Source: JADJOY01 sp016713535 [NCBI: Deltaproteobacteria bacterium]
Lineage (GTDB): Bacteria > JADJOY01
NCBI GenBank assembly: GCA_016713535.1
Contig: JADJOY010000007.1
Location: 62,001-126,000, forward strand
Direction: 5' to 3'
DNA: 64,000 nt
Below are positions 1 through 9,606 of this stretch, piece after piece. The translations under genes were made by a program, and so were the position numbers. Under the pieces are notes generated by a model. That model was not told where the DNA came from, did no database searches, and was given only the letters and a program-made list of their open reading frames with translations. Within the stretch, counting starts at the first letter, position 1. The number at the start of each line of letters is the position of its first letter.

Positions 1-386
1 GCCTCGCGGAACGTGGCGCCGACCGCGGCCTGGAACTGGTCGTTGAGCGCGGCGAACACGTCCTCTTTGCTGCGGAACGCCCGGTAGAACGTGGCGCGTC
101 CCATGCCGGTCGCGTCGAGGATGTCCTCGACCGTCGCCTCCGCGACGCCCTTGCGCACGAACACGTAGCTCGCCGCGCGCAGGATCTCGCGGCGCGCCGA
201 GAAGTCGCGCGGTGGCCGCCCGCTCGGCCGCCGGCGGCGCGCCGGGACGAAGCCCTTGAGGTCGACGCGCAGGGGCGGCGTGGCCCCGGCTGCGACGCGT
301 GCGGTGTTGCTCTTGATCCCGCGCCGCGCGTTGCGCCGCGCCGGCGATCGCTGGCCGTTTCGCTTCGTCGTCTTCACGGATCGCAT
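1..386 (-). CDS. TetR-family transcriptional regulator, N-terminal part (runs off left edge)
   Basis: DNA-binding repressor family that usually senses a small ligand through its C-terminal domain. Read on the minus strand from ATG at 386, it has a basic N-terminal tail of about 65 residues, unusually long for TetR proteins. A helix-turn-helix follows, with FSARREILRAASYVFV, then GVAEATVEDILDATGMGRATF and YRAFRSKEDVFAAL, the classic TetR recognition-helix pattern. Only about 128 residues are present; the ligand-binding domain lies beyond base 1, so the ligand cannot be guessed. A shorter start inside the basic tail is possible. It is divergent from the PilZ-kinase gene, so it may control itself or that neighbour; this is inference. 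Confidence 0.85.
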   Translation of the reverse strand, partial: MRSVKTTKRNGQRSPARRNARRGIKSNTARVAAGATPPLRVDLKGFVPARRRRPSGRPPRDFSARREILRAASYVFVRKGVAEATVEDILDATGMGRATFYRAFRSKEDVFAALNDQFQAAVGATFRE

Positions 387-826
387 TGAAACACACCCGT
401 CCCCATGGCCGCCGTGGCGCATTTGCACCATTTCCCCGCGCCGCCAGCCGGAAATCGGAATCCTGCGTGGCGCGGCCACGGCTCGACTGGCACCCGTGGC
501 TCGCCTGGAAGGCGAGCCACGTTCGGTGCGGCCCACGCGCCACGATCGGCCGCCAGTCTGCCAGGCCGGCCTCCTCGGACGCCTAACCTCGTTCGAGATC
601 GACGGGCGCGCGTCGCGCCGCGGGCCTCGTCGGTGGGCGCTCACGCCAACCGAGGTGCAGATCGTCACGCGCATACGGTAAAAGTCCCGCACCGGCGCGC
701 GCCCCGCTCCCGCAACTCCCTCCCGACGAGCCCACGATCGCCTCCGATCCCGCGCCCCGCGCGTTCCTCCGCACCCTGGTCGCGTTCCGCACCGACGAGC
801 ACTTCGGCGTCGGCGAGGCCTTCGAC
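387..826. other. Divergent intergenic region between tetR-like gene and PilZ-kinase gene
   Basis: About 440 bases. The last 240 or so are an open frame continuous with the downstream kinase gene, and the PilZ domain appears to begin there (around 740-826). The only other clear element is the long inverted repeat at 495-521. No convincing sigma-70 promoter was recognised. Confidence 0.5.
495..521. promoter_or_regulatory. Perfect 12-bp inverted repeat with GGA triloop
   Basis: CGTGGCTCGCCT, then GGA, then its exact reverse complement. It could be a palindromic operator for the adjacent TetR regulator or a strong RNA hairpin in a leader. On the opposite strand the loop reads TCC closed by a T-A pair, which resembles the TCC loops of the repeat modules elsewhere in the window. 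It lacks their TGGAG foot and bulged T, so I do not group it with them. Confidence 0.5.
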
Positions 827-2350
827 GTGAGCGCGACCGGCATCTTCGTGCGCAGCGACGACCCGCCGCTGGTGGGCGGCGCGGTGGCGCTCAAGCTGCG
901 TCTCGACGGCCACGCGCCCGACGAGGTCGTGGCGGTCGAGGGCGAGGTCGTGCTCGCCGCGCGCAACCCTGGCTCGCCGCGCTCCGGGTTCGCGGTGAAG
1001 TTCGCCCCCGGCTCGGTCGAGGCCGCGCGCCGCTTCCACGAGCAGGTCCACGGCAGCACGGTCCGCACGCACTTCGACGCCCAGCTCGGCCGCTGGCAGC
1101 TCGAGGGGCCGGACGCTGCGGCGCGGTTCGAGATCCTCGAGATGATCGGCTCGGGCGCCACCAGCGAGGTCTTCCGCGCCCGCGACCTCACCCACCACCG
1201 CGTCGTCGCGCTCAAGATCCTGCGCCTCCAGGTGGCGCGCGACGACGAGATCGTGGCGCGGCTCCACCGCGAGGCCGAGCTGGTGGGCCTGATCCACCAC
1301 CCCCGCATCGCCCAGGTACACGAGAGCGGCGTGCTCGACGGCCGCCCGTACCTGTGCATGGAGCTGGTCGAGGGATCACCGCTCTCGCACGTGCTCTTCG
1401 ATCACCACCACCTGAGCGAGCCCGAGGTGGTGCGCTTGCTCCTCGACGCCGCCGAGGGGCTCGCCGCCGCGCACCGCGCCGGCGTCGTCCATCGCGACCT
1501 CAAGCCCTCCAACCTGATGGTCACCCCCGACGGGCGCGCCAAGGTCCTCGACTTCGGCATCGCGCGCGGCCGCCTGCAGAGCCGCATCACCCACGCTGGC
1601 GCCTTCATCGGCACCCCGATCTACGCCGCGCCCGAGCAGCTCGTGGGAGCGACCGCTTCGCCACGCACCGACGTGTACGCGCTCGGCTGCGTGCTGTTCC
1701 GCGCGCTCACGGGCGTCGAGGTCCAGGACGCCGCGACCCTCGAGGCGATCCTCGATCGCCAGTACAGCGGCCAGCGCACCTCGGTCCGCGACCACCGCCC
1801 GGAGCTCGGCGATGCCATCGATCGCATCGTGGCGCGTTGCCTCGCGACCGACCCCGCCGACCGTTTCCTGGACGCGGGCGCCGTCCACGAGGCGCTGCTC
1901 GCGCTGCCGAGCCCGGTGGCGAGCGTGGACCTCGAAACCGTCGACCCCTGCGCCGCGGTGGCACCGCGGCGGGCACTGCTCGGCGAGCACGACGAAGCCG
2001 CGGTGCCGGTCATCGCGAGTGCCCTCGCCCACGACGGCTTCGACACGCGCGTCGTCGGCAACGGCTTCGCGCTGGTGGAGAGCGCGCTCCGTCAGCCACC
2101 CACGCTGGTGGTCGTGAACGCCTCGCTCCCGGGCATCGAGGGGCTCGAGGTGATCCAGATCCTGCGCAGCCACGCGCGAACGGCCAAGCTGCCGCTGGTG
2201 CTGACCTCGGCGTCGGAGAGCGACCGGCGCGCCGTCGAGTTCTCGGGGATCGCCGCCTTCGTGACGCGCCCGGTGTCGACCGCGGCGATCGTCGCGGCGC
2301 TGCGCGCCCTCGGCTCCGCCGGCACCCGCGCCACCGACGTCGTCGGCTGA
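827..2350 (+). CDS. PilZ-Ser/Thr kinase-degenerate receiver fusion protein
   Basis: Three-domain signalling protein. Residues 1-85 are PilZ-like (DVSATGIFV just at the start, FAVKF). Residues 100-360 are a Hanks-type kinase: glycine loop IGSGATSEVF, catalytic HRDLKPSNL near residue 221, DFGIARG, APEQ. Residues 378-500 resemble a response-regulator receiver, but the phospho-acceptor position reads VVVNASLPG (Asn for Asp) and the conserved Lys position reads FVTRPV (Arg), so it probably cannot be phosphorylated. The annotated start is GTG 827, yet PilZ-like sequence (FLRTLVAFRTDEHFGVGEAFD) continues upstream in frame to about 740. No ATG, GTG or TTG occurs in that frame back to the stop at 584. 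A CTG start at 776 or a frame error is likely. Function is probably kinase signalling modulated by cyclic di-GMP; this is inferred. Confidence 0.85.
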   Translation: MSATGIFVRSDDPPLVGGAVALKLRLDGHAPDEVVAVEGEVVLAARNPGSPRSGFAVKFAPGSVEAARRFHEQVHGSTVRTHFDAQLGRWQLEGPDAAARFEILEMIGSGATSEVFRARDLTHHRVVALKILRLQVARDDEIVARLHREAELVGLIHHPRIAQVHESGVLDGRPYLCMELVEGSPLSHVLFDHHHLSEPEVVRLLLDAAEGLAAAHRAGVVHRDLKPSNLMVTPDGRAKVLDFGIARGRLQSRITHAGAFIGTPIYAAPEQLVGATASPRTDVYALGCVLFRALTGVEVQDAATLEAILDRQYSGQRTSVRDHRPELGDAIDRIVARCLATDPADRFLDAGAVHEALLALPSPVASVDLETVDPCAAVAPRRALLGEHDEAAVPVIASALAHDGFDTRVVGNGFALVESALRQPPTLVVVNASLPGIEGLEVIQILRSHARTAKLPLVLTSASESDRRAVEFSGIAAFVTRPVSTAAIVAALRALGSAGTRATDVVG

Positions 2351-2398
2351 CGCGAGGCGCCGCGGCGGCTCACTGGCCCGGCGGGCGCCGCTGCGACG

Positions 2399-4484
2399 TC
2401 ACGGCCAGCCGAAGCGGTAGTCGAGCTCGAGCCAAACGGTCCGTCCGTCCTGCCGGATCGCGTCCTGGGCGAAGTCCGCGGAGACCGGATCCAGGTAGGT
2501 GTCGTCGAACACGTCGTAGAGCGTCACGGTGGCTCCGAGCCCCTCGAGGAGGCGCTCGGAGCGCAGCGACAGATTCGTGATCCAGTAGGCGCCCACGGTC
2601 GCGCCCGAGAGCGTTCGCCGCGACGAAACGAAGCGCGTCTCGGGCGAGATCACCAGACGGCGATCGAAGAGCTCGATCCCCAGGCCGAGCTTCGCGAGGT
2701 GCTGCGGCGAGTTGGTCAGGCGCGTGCCCCGGTCGGCGTCCTCGGCCCCGACCAGCCCGTAGCTGGCGCGCCCCGTCACCTGCGACGTGGCGCGCCCCTC
2801 GAGCACCAGCTCGAGCCCGAGAGCACGGCTCGAGCCGACGTTACGGATCGCGCTCGGTCCGTCGTCCAGCGGATCCGTCGCCTCGAGGAGGTCGTCGATC
2901 CAGTAGTGATAGACGGACGCGGTGAGGCGAAGCTGCTCGAGGAGACGCCGCTCCCCCACCAGCTCGACGGTGCGGATGGTCTCCGGCTTCAGCGACGCGC
3001 CCGCGCCTCCCTCGGGCGTGGCGTACGCGAGCTCGCTCCGGTTGGGCGCGCGGAACGCCTCGGCGTAGATGAGCTTGACCGCGGTGTCGGGGAGCGGGTG
3101 CGTGATCACGGCGGCGCGCGGGCTCAGGTGCTCGCCGAAGCTCCCCTGGCGGTCGAAGCGCAGCCCGGCTTGCAGGCTGAGCCACGAGGTCCAAGTGAGC
3201 TCGTCCTCGACGTAGGCGGCGAAGTCGACGGTGCTGTCGTCGATGTCCACGTAGGTCGCGGGCGGCTCGACGTCGCCGTTGCGGAGGCGAAGATCGAAGT
3301 TGTAGCGAACCTCGGTGCCGGCCACCGCGTGGTGATGCTCGAACGCCGAGCACGTCACGTCGGCCACCGCACCGACGCGCTGTCCCGTGATGTCGTCGAC
3401 GTTGAGCACCAGCTCGGGCGGATCGGCGCCGGTGTAGTCGAACAGGTAGTGACCGCTCTCGTGGAAGTGGTCGTAGTAGGCGTGGGCGGCGAGCTCCCAG
3501 CCACGCGCCAGGCTCGAGCCGTAGCTCAGGTCGGCCCAGCTCAGGTCGTCCTCGATGCGGTTGCGGTCCGAGCCGAACACCGTGCCGAACGAGCCCGTCG
3601 GGATCGTCTTGGCGCGGTAGCCGCGCGCCACGCTCAGCTCGAAGTCGCGATACTCGACTTTGCCGAACAGATCGTACGAGCGCTGGTCGTCGACACCCAC
3701 GGCGACGCCATCCTGGGTCGCCGGATCGTCGTATTCCGGGAAGTAGAGGGTCGGCCGGCCGGCGCTGTCGAGGTAGGCGCCCCGACCAGCACCTCGAGGT
3801 CGGGGCCTGGCGGACGCCGCCGACGACACGCGCGCCATACGTGTCGAGCGATCCGACGGTGCCGCCGGCCTCGACCCCGTCGAGGTCACGACCGCGCTTG
3901 GTGATCACGTTCACCACGCCGAAGAACGCGTTGGTGCCGTAGAGCGACGAGCCCGGGCTGCGCACGACCTCGACGCGCTCGACCCAGCTCAGGTCGACCG
4001 ACAGGCCGTGGCCGATGGTCGACGAGTCGTAGAGAGGATCGTTGAGCCGGTGACCGTCGACGAGCACCAGGATCCGCGAGTTGTAATCGCCGGGGCGCAG
4101 GAACCCGCGCACGCCAGCGTAGGCGAACGTGCGGTCGTAGGTGACGAAGAAGCCCGGGACGCTCGCGAGCAGGTCACCGAGGGTGCGGTAGCCGAAGTTG
4201 CGGATCTCGTCCTCGGTCACGATGGTCACGTTGGACGGCGCATCGGTGAGGGGCTGCTCGTACTTCGAGACCGCGAACACCGACGGGATCTCGGAGAAAA
4301 ACACCGACTCCGCGCCGCCGGTGGCGCCCCCCTCGAGGGCGACCGCGGCGGAGGGCGCCTCCGCGAAGCCCGGCTCGAGCTCCCCTTGCGCGGACGCGAG
4401 CTCGTTCGCGCTCGACCACGCCACCACCGCGAGCAGCACGAGGGCCGTCCGGCGCGACGCGAACCGAGCGATTTGGGCCGACAC
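2399..4484 (-). CDS. TonB-dependent outer-membrane receptor, frame broken by two single-base gaps
   Basis: Gated outer-membrane transporter for siderophores, cobalamin or other large nutrients. GTG 4484 has GGAG seven bases upstream and begins a signal peptide (ALVLLAVVAWSSANELASAQ). A plug domain follows (SNVTIVTEDEIRNFGYRTLGDLLASVPGF, ILVLVDGHRLND, GSSLYGTNAFFGVVNVIT), then a long barrel ending VWLELDYRFGWP. The reading frame breaks between about 3,781 and 3,835. Adding one base near 3,820 and one near 3,785 restores continuous sequence, VRQAPDLEVLVGAAYLDSAGRP. Both gaps lie in G/C-rich runs, so sequence error is likelier than a pseudogene. The short plug start and absence of a TonB-box-rich extension fit the FepA/CirA-like group; the substrate is unknown. 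It is divergent from the EF-hand gene. Confidence 0.85.
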
Positions 4485-4774
4485 GAGGGTTCTCCGCTGC
4501 GAGTTTCCCGGAGAGCGGTCCAGATTGCCCGCCACGGGCGCGCGTTCCCCCGAGGAGGAGCGCGCGACGGGTGAATGAGCAAGGGGCACGCCAACGCGCT
4601 GCGGCAATTGAACGACGGGGCTTCATCTGTCACCCTTCGGGCGCGTCTCGCCGCGCTCGCTTCGACCGCTTTCATCGACCGGTTGCATCGGCCGAAACCA
4701 TCGGCTGCCGATCGCGGCGGCGCCGGCCCGTCGGGCCGGCGCACCGGACGACGCACGCGACACGAGGGGAGCTC

Positions 4775-7000
4775 ATGGCGGACACACGTAGCGGCCACAA
4801 GTGGACGTTCTTCCGGACCGGCGGGCTCGACCAGGTCGTGCTCAAGACCGGCGCCGACATCGCGCACTTGGACGAGCTCGACCAGAAGCTGTGGGTCGCC
4901 CTCGCCTGCCCGACGCGAGGCATCGAGCTCGATCCGGCGACCCTCGACCTGATCGACGTCGACAAGGACGGGCGCATCCGCGTACCCGAGGTCCTCGCCG
5001 CAATCCGCTGGCTGCGCGAGGTGCTCGTGAACCTCGACGTGCTCCTCGCCGGCGACTCGTCGCTGCCGCTCGCCGCGATCGACGCCACGAGCGAGAGCGG
5101 ACGCGCGCTGCTCGCGACCGCCAAGCGCATCCTCGGGAGCATCGGCACGCCCGATGCCGAGCGCATCTCGCTCACCGACGTGGCGGCGACCGAGAAGATC
5201 TTCGACGCCAAGAACTTCAACGGCGACGGCATCGTGCCCGCGGACACCGCGCCCGACGACGGGATCGAGACCGCGATCGAGGAGGTGATCTCGACCCACG
5301 GCTCGAAGACGGACCGCAGCTCGAAGCCCGGCATCGACAAGGAGATCATCGACGCGTTCTTCGCCGACGCGAAGGCGTTCTGCGAATGGCACGCGCAGGG
5401 CGCGGCGCCCGCGGTCGCGGCGCTCGCCGCCGCCAGCGCCGCGGTGGCCGCGGTGAAGGCGAAGGTCGACGACTACTTCGCGCGCTGCCACCTGGCCGGG
5501 CTCGATCCGCGCGCCGCCTCGTTCCTCGGCGCCACCGAGGCCGCGCTCACGGCGCTCTCGACGCAGGCGCTCTCGGCGAGCAGCGAAGGGCTGGCCCAGC
5601 TCCCGATCGCGCGCGTCGAGTGCGGCCGCGCGCTTCCGCTCGCGGCGGGTGTCAATCCGGCGTGGCTCGCCGCGCTCGGTGCACTCGCCCGCGACGCCGT
5701 CGAGCCGGTCCTCGGCGGCGCCAGGAGCGAGCTCACCGAGGCCGAGTGGGGGCAGCTCGAGACGCGCGTCGAGCCGCACCGCGCGTGGCTCGCCGCCAAG
5801 CCCGCGAGCCCGATCGACAAGCTCGCTCCGGAGCGCATCCGCGCGCTCCTCGACGGCGGTGTCCACGCCGCGCTCCTCGACCTGGTCGAGAAGGACCTCG
5901 CGGTGAAGGACGAGATCGCGCGCATCGACGCGGTCGAGAAGCTCGTGCGCCTCAACCGCGACTTCTTCACGCTGCTCCGTAACTTCGTGAACTTCGCCGC
6001 CTTCTACTCGAAGGCCGGCGCGGTGTTCCAGGCCGGCACGCTCTACCTCGACAGCCGCGGCTGCGATCTGTGCGTGCGCGTCGCGGACCCGGCGAAGCAC
6101 GCCGCGCTCGCCGGACTCGCCAAGGTGTACCTCGCCTACTGCGACTGTGTGCGGCGCGGCACCGGGCAGACCATGACCATCGCCGCCGCCTTCACCGATG
6201 GCGACTCCGACCAGCTCATGGTCGGCCGCAACGGCATCTTCTACGACCGCGACGGCAACGACTGGGACGCGACGATCAGCAAGGTGATCGAGAACCCGAT
6301 CAGCATCCGGCAAGCGTTCTTCGCGCCCTACAAGCGCTTCGTGCGCATGGTCGAGGAGCAGGTCGCGAAGCGCGCGGCGGCCGCCGATACCTCGGCGGGC
6401 GCGAAGCTACAGGCCGCGGCCACGGCGACCGCGACCGCCGATCAGACCAAGGCGGCCCCTCCCGCGCCCGGGCCGAAGGCGTTCGACCTCGCGCTCATCA
6501 CCGGGATCGGTGTCGCGATCGGCAGCATCGGCACCTTCATCTCCTCCCTTCTCAACAAGTTCTTCGACCTCGGACCGTGGGTCCCGGCCGGGCTGATCGG
6601 GATCATCCTCGCGATCTCCGGTCCGTCGATGCTGATCGCCTACCTCAAGCTCAGGCAGCGCAGCCTGGGCCCGGTCCTCGACGCCAACGGCTGGGCGATC
6701 AATGGCCGCGTCAGCATCACGGTGCCGTTCGGCGGCGCGCTCACCAACGTCGCCGCGCTGCCCGCCGGTGCGAGCCGCAACCTCAGCGACCCGTATGCGG
6801 ACAAGAAGCGGCCGTGGGGCTTCTATGCGTTCGTGGCCGCCGTCCTCGCGCTCGCCCTCGGCTGGTACACCGGAAGGCTCGACAAGTACCTGCCCGGGCC
6901 GGCGAAGAGCACCTCGGTGATGGGCGACCTCGCGCCGGCGGCACCGAAGAAGCCGGCCGAGGCGCCCGCGCCAGCGGCGGCTCCGGCCGCGAAACCCTGA
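4775..7000 (+). CDS. Large EF-hand-containing membrane protein of unknown function
   Basis: 741 residues from ATG 4775, chosen because GAGGGGAGCTC lies just upstream and the residues before it look non-coding. Two EF-hand-like loops are visible: DVDKDGRIRVPEVL (about residues 60-75) and FNGDGIVPADTA (about 147-158). The long soluble middle is helical and Ala-rich. The C-terminal 170 residues hold three probable membrane segments, near 571-592 (LITGIGVAIGSIGTFISSL), 602-624 and 681-700 (FYAFVAAVLALALGW), and end in an Ala/Pro-rich tail. A family name was not recognised. It could be a calcium-responsive envelope protein, but that rests only on the EF-hand loops. It is followed, same strand, by a lipoprotein gene after 83 bases with a hairpin between. 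Confidence 0.7.
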   Translation: MADTRSGHKWTFFRTGGLDQVVLKTGADIAHLDELDQKLWVALACPTRGIELDPATLDLIDVDKDGRIRVPEVLAAIRWLREVLVNLDVLLAGDSSLPLAAIDATSESGRALLATAKRILGSIGTPDAERISLTDVAATEKIFDAKNFNGDGIVPADTAPDDGIETAIEEVISTHGSKTDRSSKPGIDKEIIDAFFADAKAFCEWHAQGAAPAVAALAAASAAVAAVKAKVDDYFARCHLAGLDPRAASFLGATEAALTALSTQALSASSEGLAQLPIARVECGRALPLAAGVNPAWLAALGALARDAVEPVLGGARSELTEAEWGQLETRVEPHRAWLAAKPASPIDKLAPERIRALLDGGVHAALLDLVEKDLAVKDEIARIDAVEKLVRLNRDFFTLLRNFVNFAAFYSKAGAVFQAGTLYLDSRGCDLCVRVADPAKHAALAGLAKVYLAYCDCVRRGTGQTMTIAAAFTDGDSDQLMVGRNGIFYDRDGNDWDATISKVIENPISIRQAFFAPYKRFVRMVEEQVAKRAAAADTSAGAKLQAAATATATADQTKAAPPAPGPKAFDLALITGIGVAIGSIGTFISSLLNKFFDLGPWVPAGLIGIILAISGPSMLIAYLKLRQRSLGPVLDANGWAINGRVSITVPFGGALTNVAALPAGASRNLSDPYADKKRPWGFYAFVAAVLALALGWYTGRLDKYLPGPAKSTSVMGDLAPAAPKKPAEAPAPAAAPAAKP

Positions 7001-7020
7001 CGCGGCGTACGACGACACTT

Positions 7021-7040
7021 CCCCGCGCTCGCGCGCGGGG
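7021..7040 (+). terminator. GC hairpin between EF-hand gene and lipoprotein gene
   Basis: CCCCGCGC, loop TCGC, GCGCGGGG: an 8-bp perfect stem 20 bases after the stop codon. There is no T-tract, so it may be a terminator-like or mRNA-stabilising hairpin rather than a classical intrinsic terminator. Confidence 0.35.
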
Positions 7041-7083
7041 GCGCCGCGCGGAGTAGGATCGGGCTTTCGCTCGAGGAGGCCCG

Positions 7084-7986
7084 ATGCGCTTTCCCAGGAT
7101 CGTTCCTGCGTTCGCGCTGGTCGCGCTGGCGATCGGCCCGGCGTGCGCCACGCTGAAGGCGCCGCCGTTCGAGGCCCCCGAAGCCGAGATCCACGGCGAC
7201 GTCGCCGATCTCGCGTGGCTCGTCGGCCGCTGGACCACCGACGCCGACGACGTCGAAGACGACTGGTACCCCGCCGGCGACGCCCTCTTCGGCGCATCGT
7301 TCCAGGTCAACAGCGGGCGAACCTCCACGTGGGGCGTGCGCATCGTGGCCCGCGACGAGCAGGACCATCTGGTGCTGCGCGACATGCCGGAGGGCGCGGC
7401 GCCGACCCCGTTCGTGCGCTCCGCCTCGGCCGATCGCGCGATCCGCTTCACCAACCCCTCGAACTCCTTCCCCAAGGGCATCTCGCTGGCGCGCCGCGAC
7501 GCCGGCGAGGTGTCACGGCTCGGCACCCGGCTCGCGGACGACAAGCGCTCGCTCGAACGTCCGATGCTGTTGATCTCGAGCGAGCGCGCGCCCGCGCTGG
7601 AACAGGCCGACCTCGCGTTCGCCGCCGCCGTCGACGCCCGTGGCACGGACGCGTGGGTCGAGGTCTTCGATCCCGAGGGCGGGATGGAGTCGCAGGGAAA
7701 GCGGGTCCAGGGTGCCGAGGCGATCCGCGCCGCCATGGCGCCGCTGCTCTCGGATCGCTCGCGGCGGCTGCAGTGGGCGCCACAGTGGAGCGGGCTCTCG
7801 CCGGCCGGCGACGTGGGCTTCACGATCGGTGCCTGGGCGCTGCGCAATCACGCCGATGGCGCCTGGCAAACCGCCGCGACCGGCAGCTACGTGACGCTGT
7901 GGCGGCGCCAGCCCGACGGTTCCTGGAAGGTGCTCTTCGACGCCGGCGAGGACGACCCGCCGCCCGCGCAGGCGCCGCGACCGTAG
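7084..7986 (+). CDS. Secreted lipoprotein-like protein with DUF6265-like and SnoaL-like domains
   Basis: 300 residues from ATG 7084, with GAGGAGG ideally placed upstream. The N-terminal hydrophobic segment ends in IGPAC, a loose lipobox. Residues 35-150 contain DLAWLVGRWT and a pattern typical of small exported domains similar to DUF6265. Residues 170-290 resemble the SnoaL/DUF4440 NTF2-like fold: DLAFAAAVDARGTDAWVEVF, VQGAEAIRAAM, GDVGFTIGAWAL, GSYVTLWRRQPDGSWKVLFD. NTF2-like domains bind small ligands in a cone-shaped pocket; no substrate can be inferred. Repeat array A begins 12 bases after its stop codon, so any transcript reading past the stop would carry those hairpins. Confidence 0.7.
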   Translation: MRFPRIVPAFALVALAIGPACATLKAPPFEAPEAEIHGDVADLAWLVGRWTTDADDVEDDWYPAGDALFGASFQVNSGRTSTWGVRIVARDEQDHLVLRDMPEGAAPTPFVRSASADRAIRFTNPSNSFPKGISLARRDAGEVSRLGTRLADDKRSLERPMLLISSERAPALEQADLAFAAAVDARGTDAWVEVFDPEGGMESQGKRVQGAEAIRAAMAPLLSDRSRRLQWAPQWSGLSPAGDVGFTIGAWALRNHADGAWQTAATGSYVTLWRRQPDGSWKVLFDAGEDDPPPAQAPRP

Positions 7987-7997
7987 GCCACGCAGGC

Positions 7998-9564
7998 TGG
8001 AGGGCTGCGGTCCCTCGCAGCCGCCGACGCCGTACCGAACGCGGCCGCGAAGGATCGCGGCCCTCCACGGCCGATCGTGACCACGCAGGCTGGAGGGCTG
8101 CGGTCCCTCGCAGCCCTCGCAGCCGCCGACGCCGTACCGAACGCGGCCGCGAAGGATCGCGGCCCTCCACGGCCGATCGTGACCACGCAGGCTGGAGGGC
8201 TGCGGTCCCTCGCAGCCGCTGACGCCGTACCGAACGCGGCCGCGAAGGATCGCGGCCCTCCACGGCCGATCGTGACCACGCAGGCTGGAGGGCTGCGGTC
8301 CCTCGCAGCCGCTGACGCCCGAGCCGAACGCGGCCGCGAAGGATCGCGGCCCTCCACGGCCGATCGTGACCACGCAGGCTGGAGGGCTGCGGTCCCTCGC
8401 AGCCGCAACCGAACGCGGCCGCGAAGGATCGCGGCCCTCCACGGCCGATCGTGACCACCGAGGCTGGAGGGCTGCGGTCGCTCGCAGCCGCCGACGCCCT
8501 ACCGAGCGCGGCCGCGGAGGATCGCGGCCCTCCACGGCCGATCGTGACCACCCAGGCTGGAGGGCTGCGGTCCCTCGCAGCCGCCGACGCCGTACCGAAC
8601 GCGGCCGCGAAGGATCGCGGCCCTCCACGGCCGATCGTGACCACCCAGGCTGGAGGGCTGCGGTCCCTCGCAGCCGCCGACGCCGTACCGAACGCGGTCT
8701 CGAACGATCGCGGCCCTCCACGGCCGATCGTGACCACCCAGGCTGGAGGGCTGCGGTCCATCGCAGCCGCCGACGCCGTACCGAACGCGGCCGCGAAGGA
8801 TCGCGGCCCTCCACGGCCGATCGTGACCACCCCAGGCTGGAGGGCTGCGGTCCCTCGCAGCCGCTGACGCCGTACCGAACGCGGCCGCGAAGGATCGCGG
8901 CCCTCCACGGCCGATCGTGACCACGCAGGCTGGAGGGCTGCGGTCCCTCGCAGCCGCTGACGCCGTACCGAACGCGGCCGCGAAGGATCGCGGCCCTCCA
9001 CGGCCGATCGTGACCACCCAGGCTGGAGGGCTGCGGTCCCTCGCAGCCGCTCACGCCGTACCGAACGCGGCCGCGAAGGATCGCGGCCCTCCACGGCCGA
9101 TCGTGACCACGCAGGCTGGAGGGCTGCGGTCCCTCGCAGCCGCCGACGCCGTACCGAACGCGGCCGCGAAGGATCGCGGCCCTCCACGGCCAATCGTGAC
9201 CACGCAGGCTGGAGGGCTTCGGTCCCTCGCAGCCGCTGACGCCGTCCGAAGCGGCCGACCGCGCGCGGCCGCGAAGGATCGCGGCCCTCCACGGCCGATC
9301 GTGACCACGCAGGCTGGAGGGCTGCGGTCCTCGCAGCCGCCCACGCCGGCCGCGCGCCGAATGGCGGGCGCGGCCCCTCCACGGCCGGGACCCCAGGCTG
9401 GAGGGCTGCGGTCCTCGCAGCCGCCGACGCCGTACCGAACGCGGCCGCGAAGGATCGCGGCCCTCCACGGCCGATCGTGACCACCCAGGCTGGAGGGCTG
9501 CGGTCCCTCGCAGCCGCCGACGCCGTACCGAACGCCGGATCGGTGACGGGGACCGACGCTCCGG
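7998..9564. repeat. Repeat array A: about 17 copies of a 93-bp two-hairpin unit
   Basis: Each unit has a forward hairpin (foot TGGAG, stem GGCTGCG, loop GTCCCT; first at 7,998-8,022) and a reverse-oriented hairpin (stem GGCCGCG, loop AAGGAT, ending CTCCA; first at 8,043-8,067). They are joined by conserved linkers such as GACGCCGTACCGAACGC and ACGGCCGATCGTGACCAC. I count 17 forward hairpins. Units differ by point changes and small indels, for example a shortened unit near 8,390-8,460 and irregular ones at 9,240-9,400. The last unit is followed at about 9,538-9,564 by a decayed reverse copy of a third hairpin type. The array fills the convergent gap between the lipoprotein and kinase-HDOD genes. 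Confidence 0.95.
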
Positions 9565-9606
9565 CAGGTCGAAGCCGCCACCCGCCCGCGAGCAACGCGC
9601 GTCGCC

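Noticed and set aside
583-1359. Minus-strand open frames across the PilZ-kinase gene
   Set aside because: They are shadow frames in high-GC DNA with repetitive Arg/Ser content and no domain signatures.
8077-9480. Long open frames through array A encoding a 31-residue Ala/Pro/Arg repeat
   Set aside because: The 93-bp unit is a multiple of three, so several frames stay open on both strands, but indels between units break them, there is no ribosome site, and the conserved feature is DNA palindromy rather than codon pattern.
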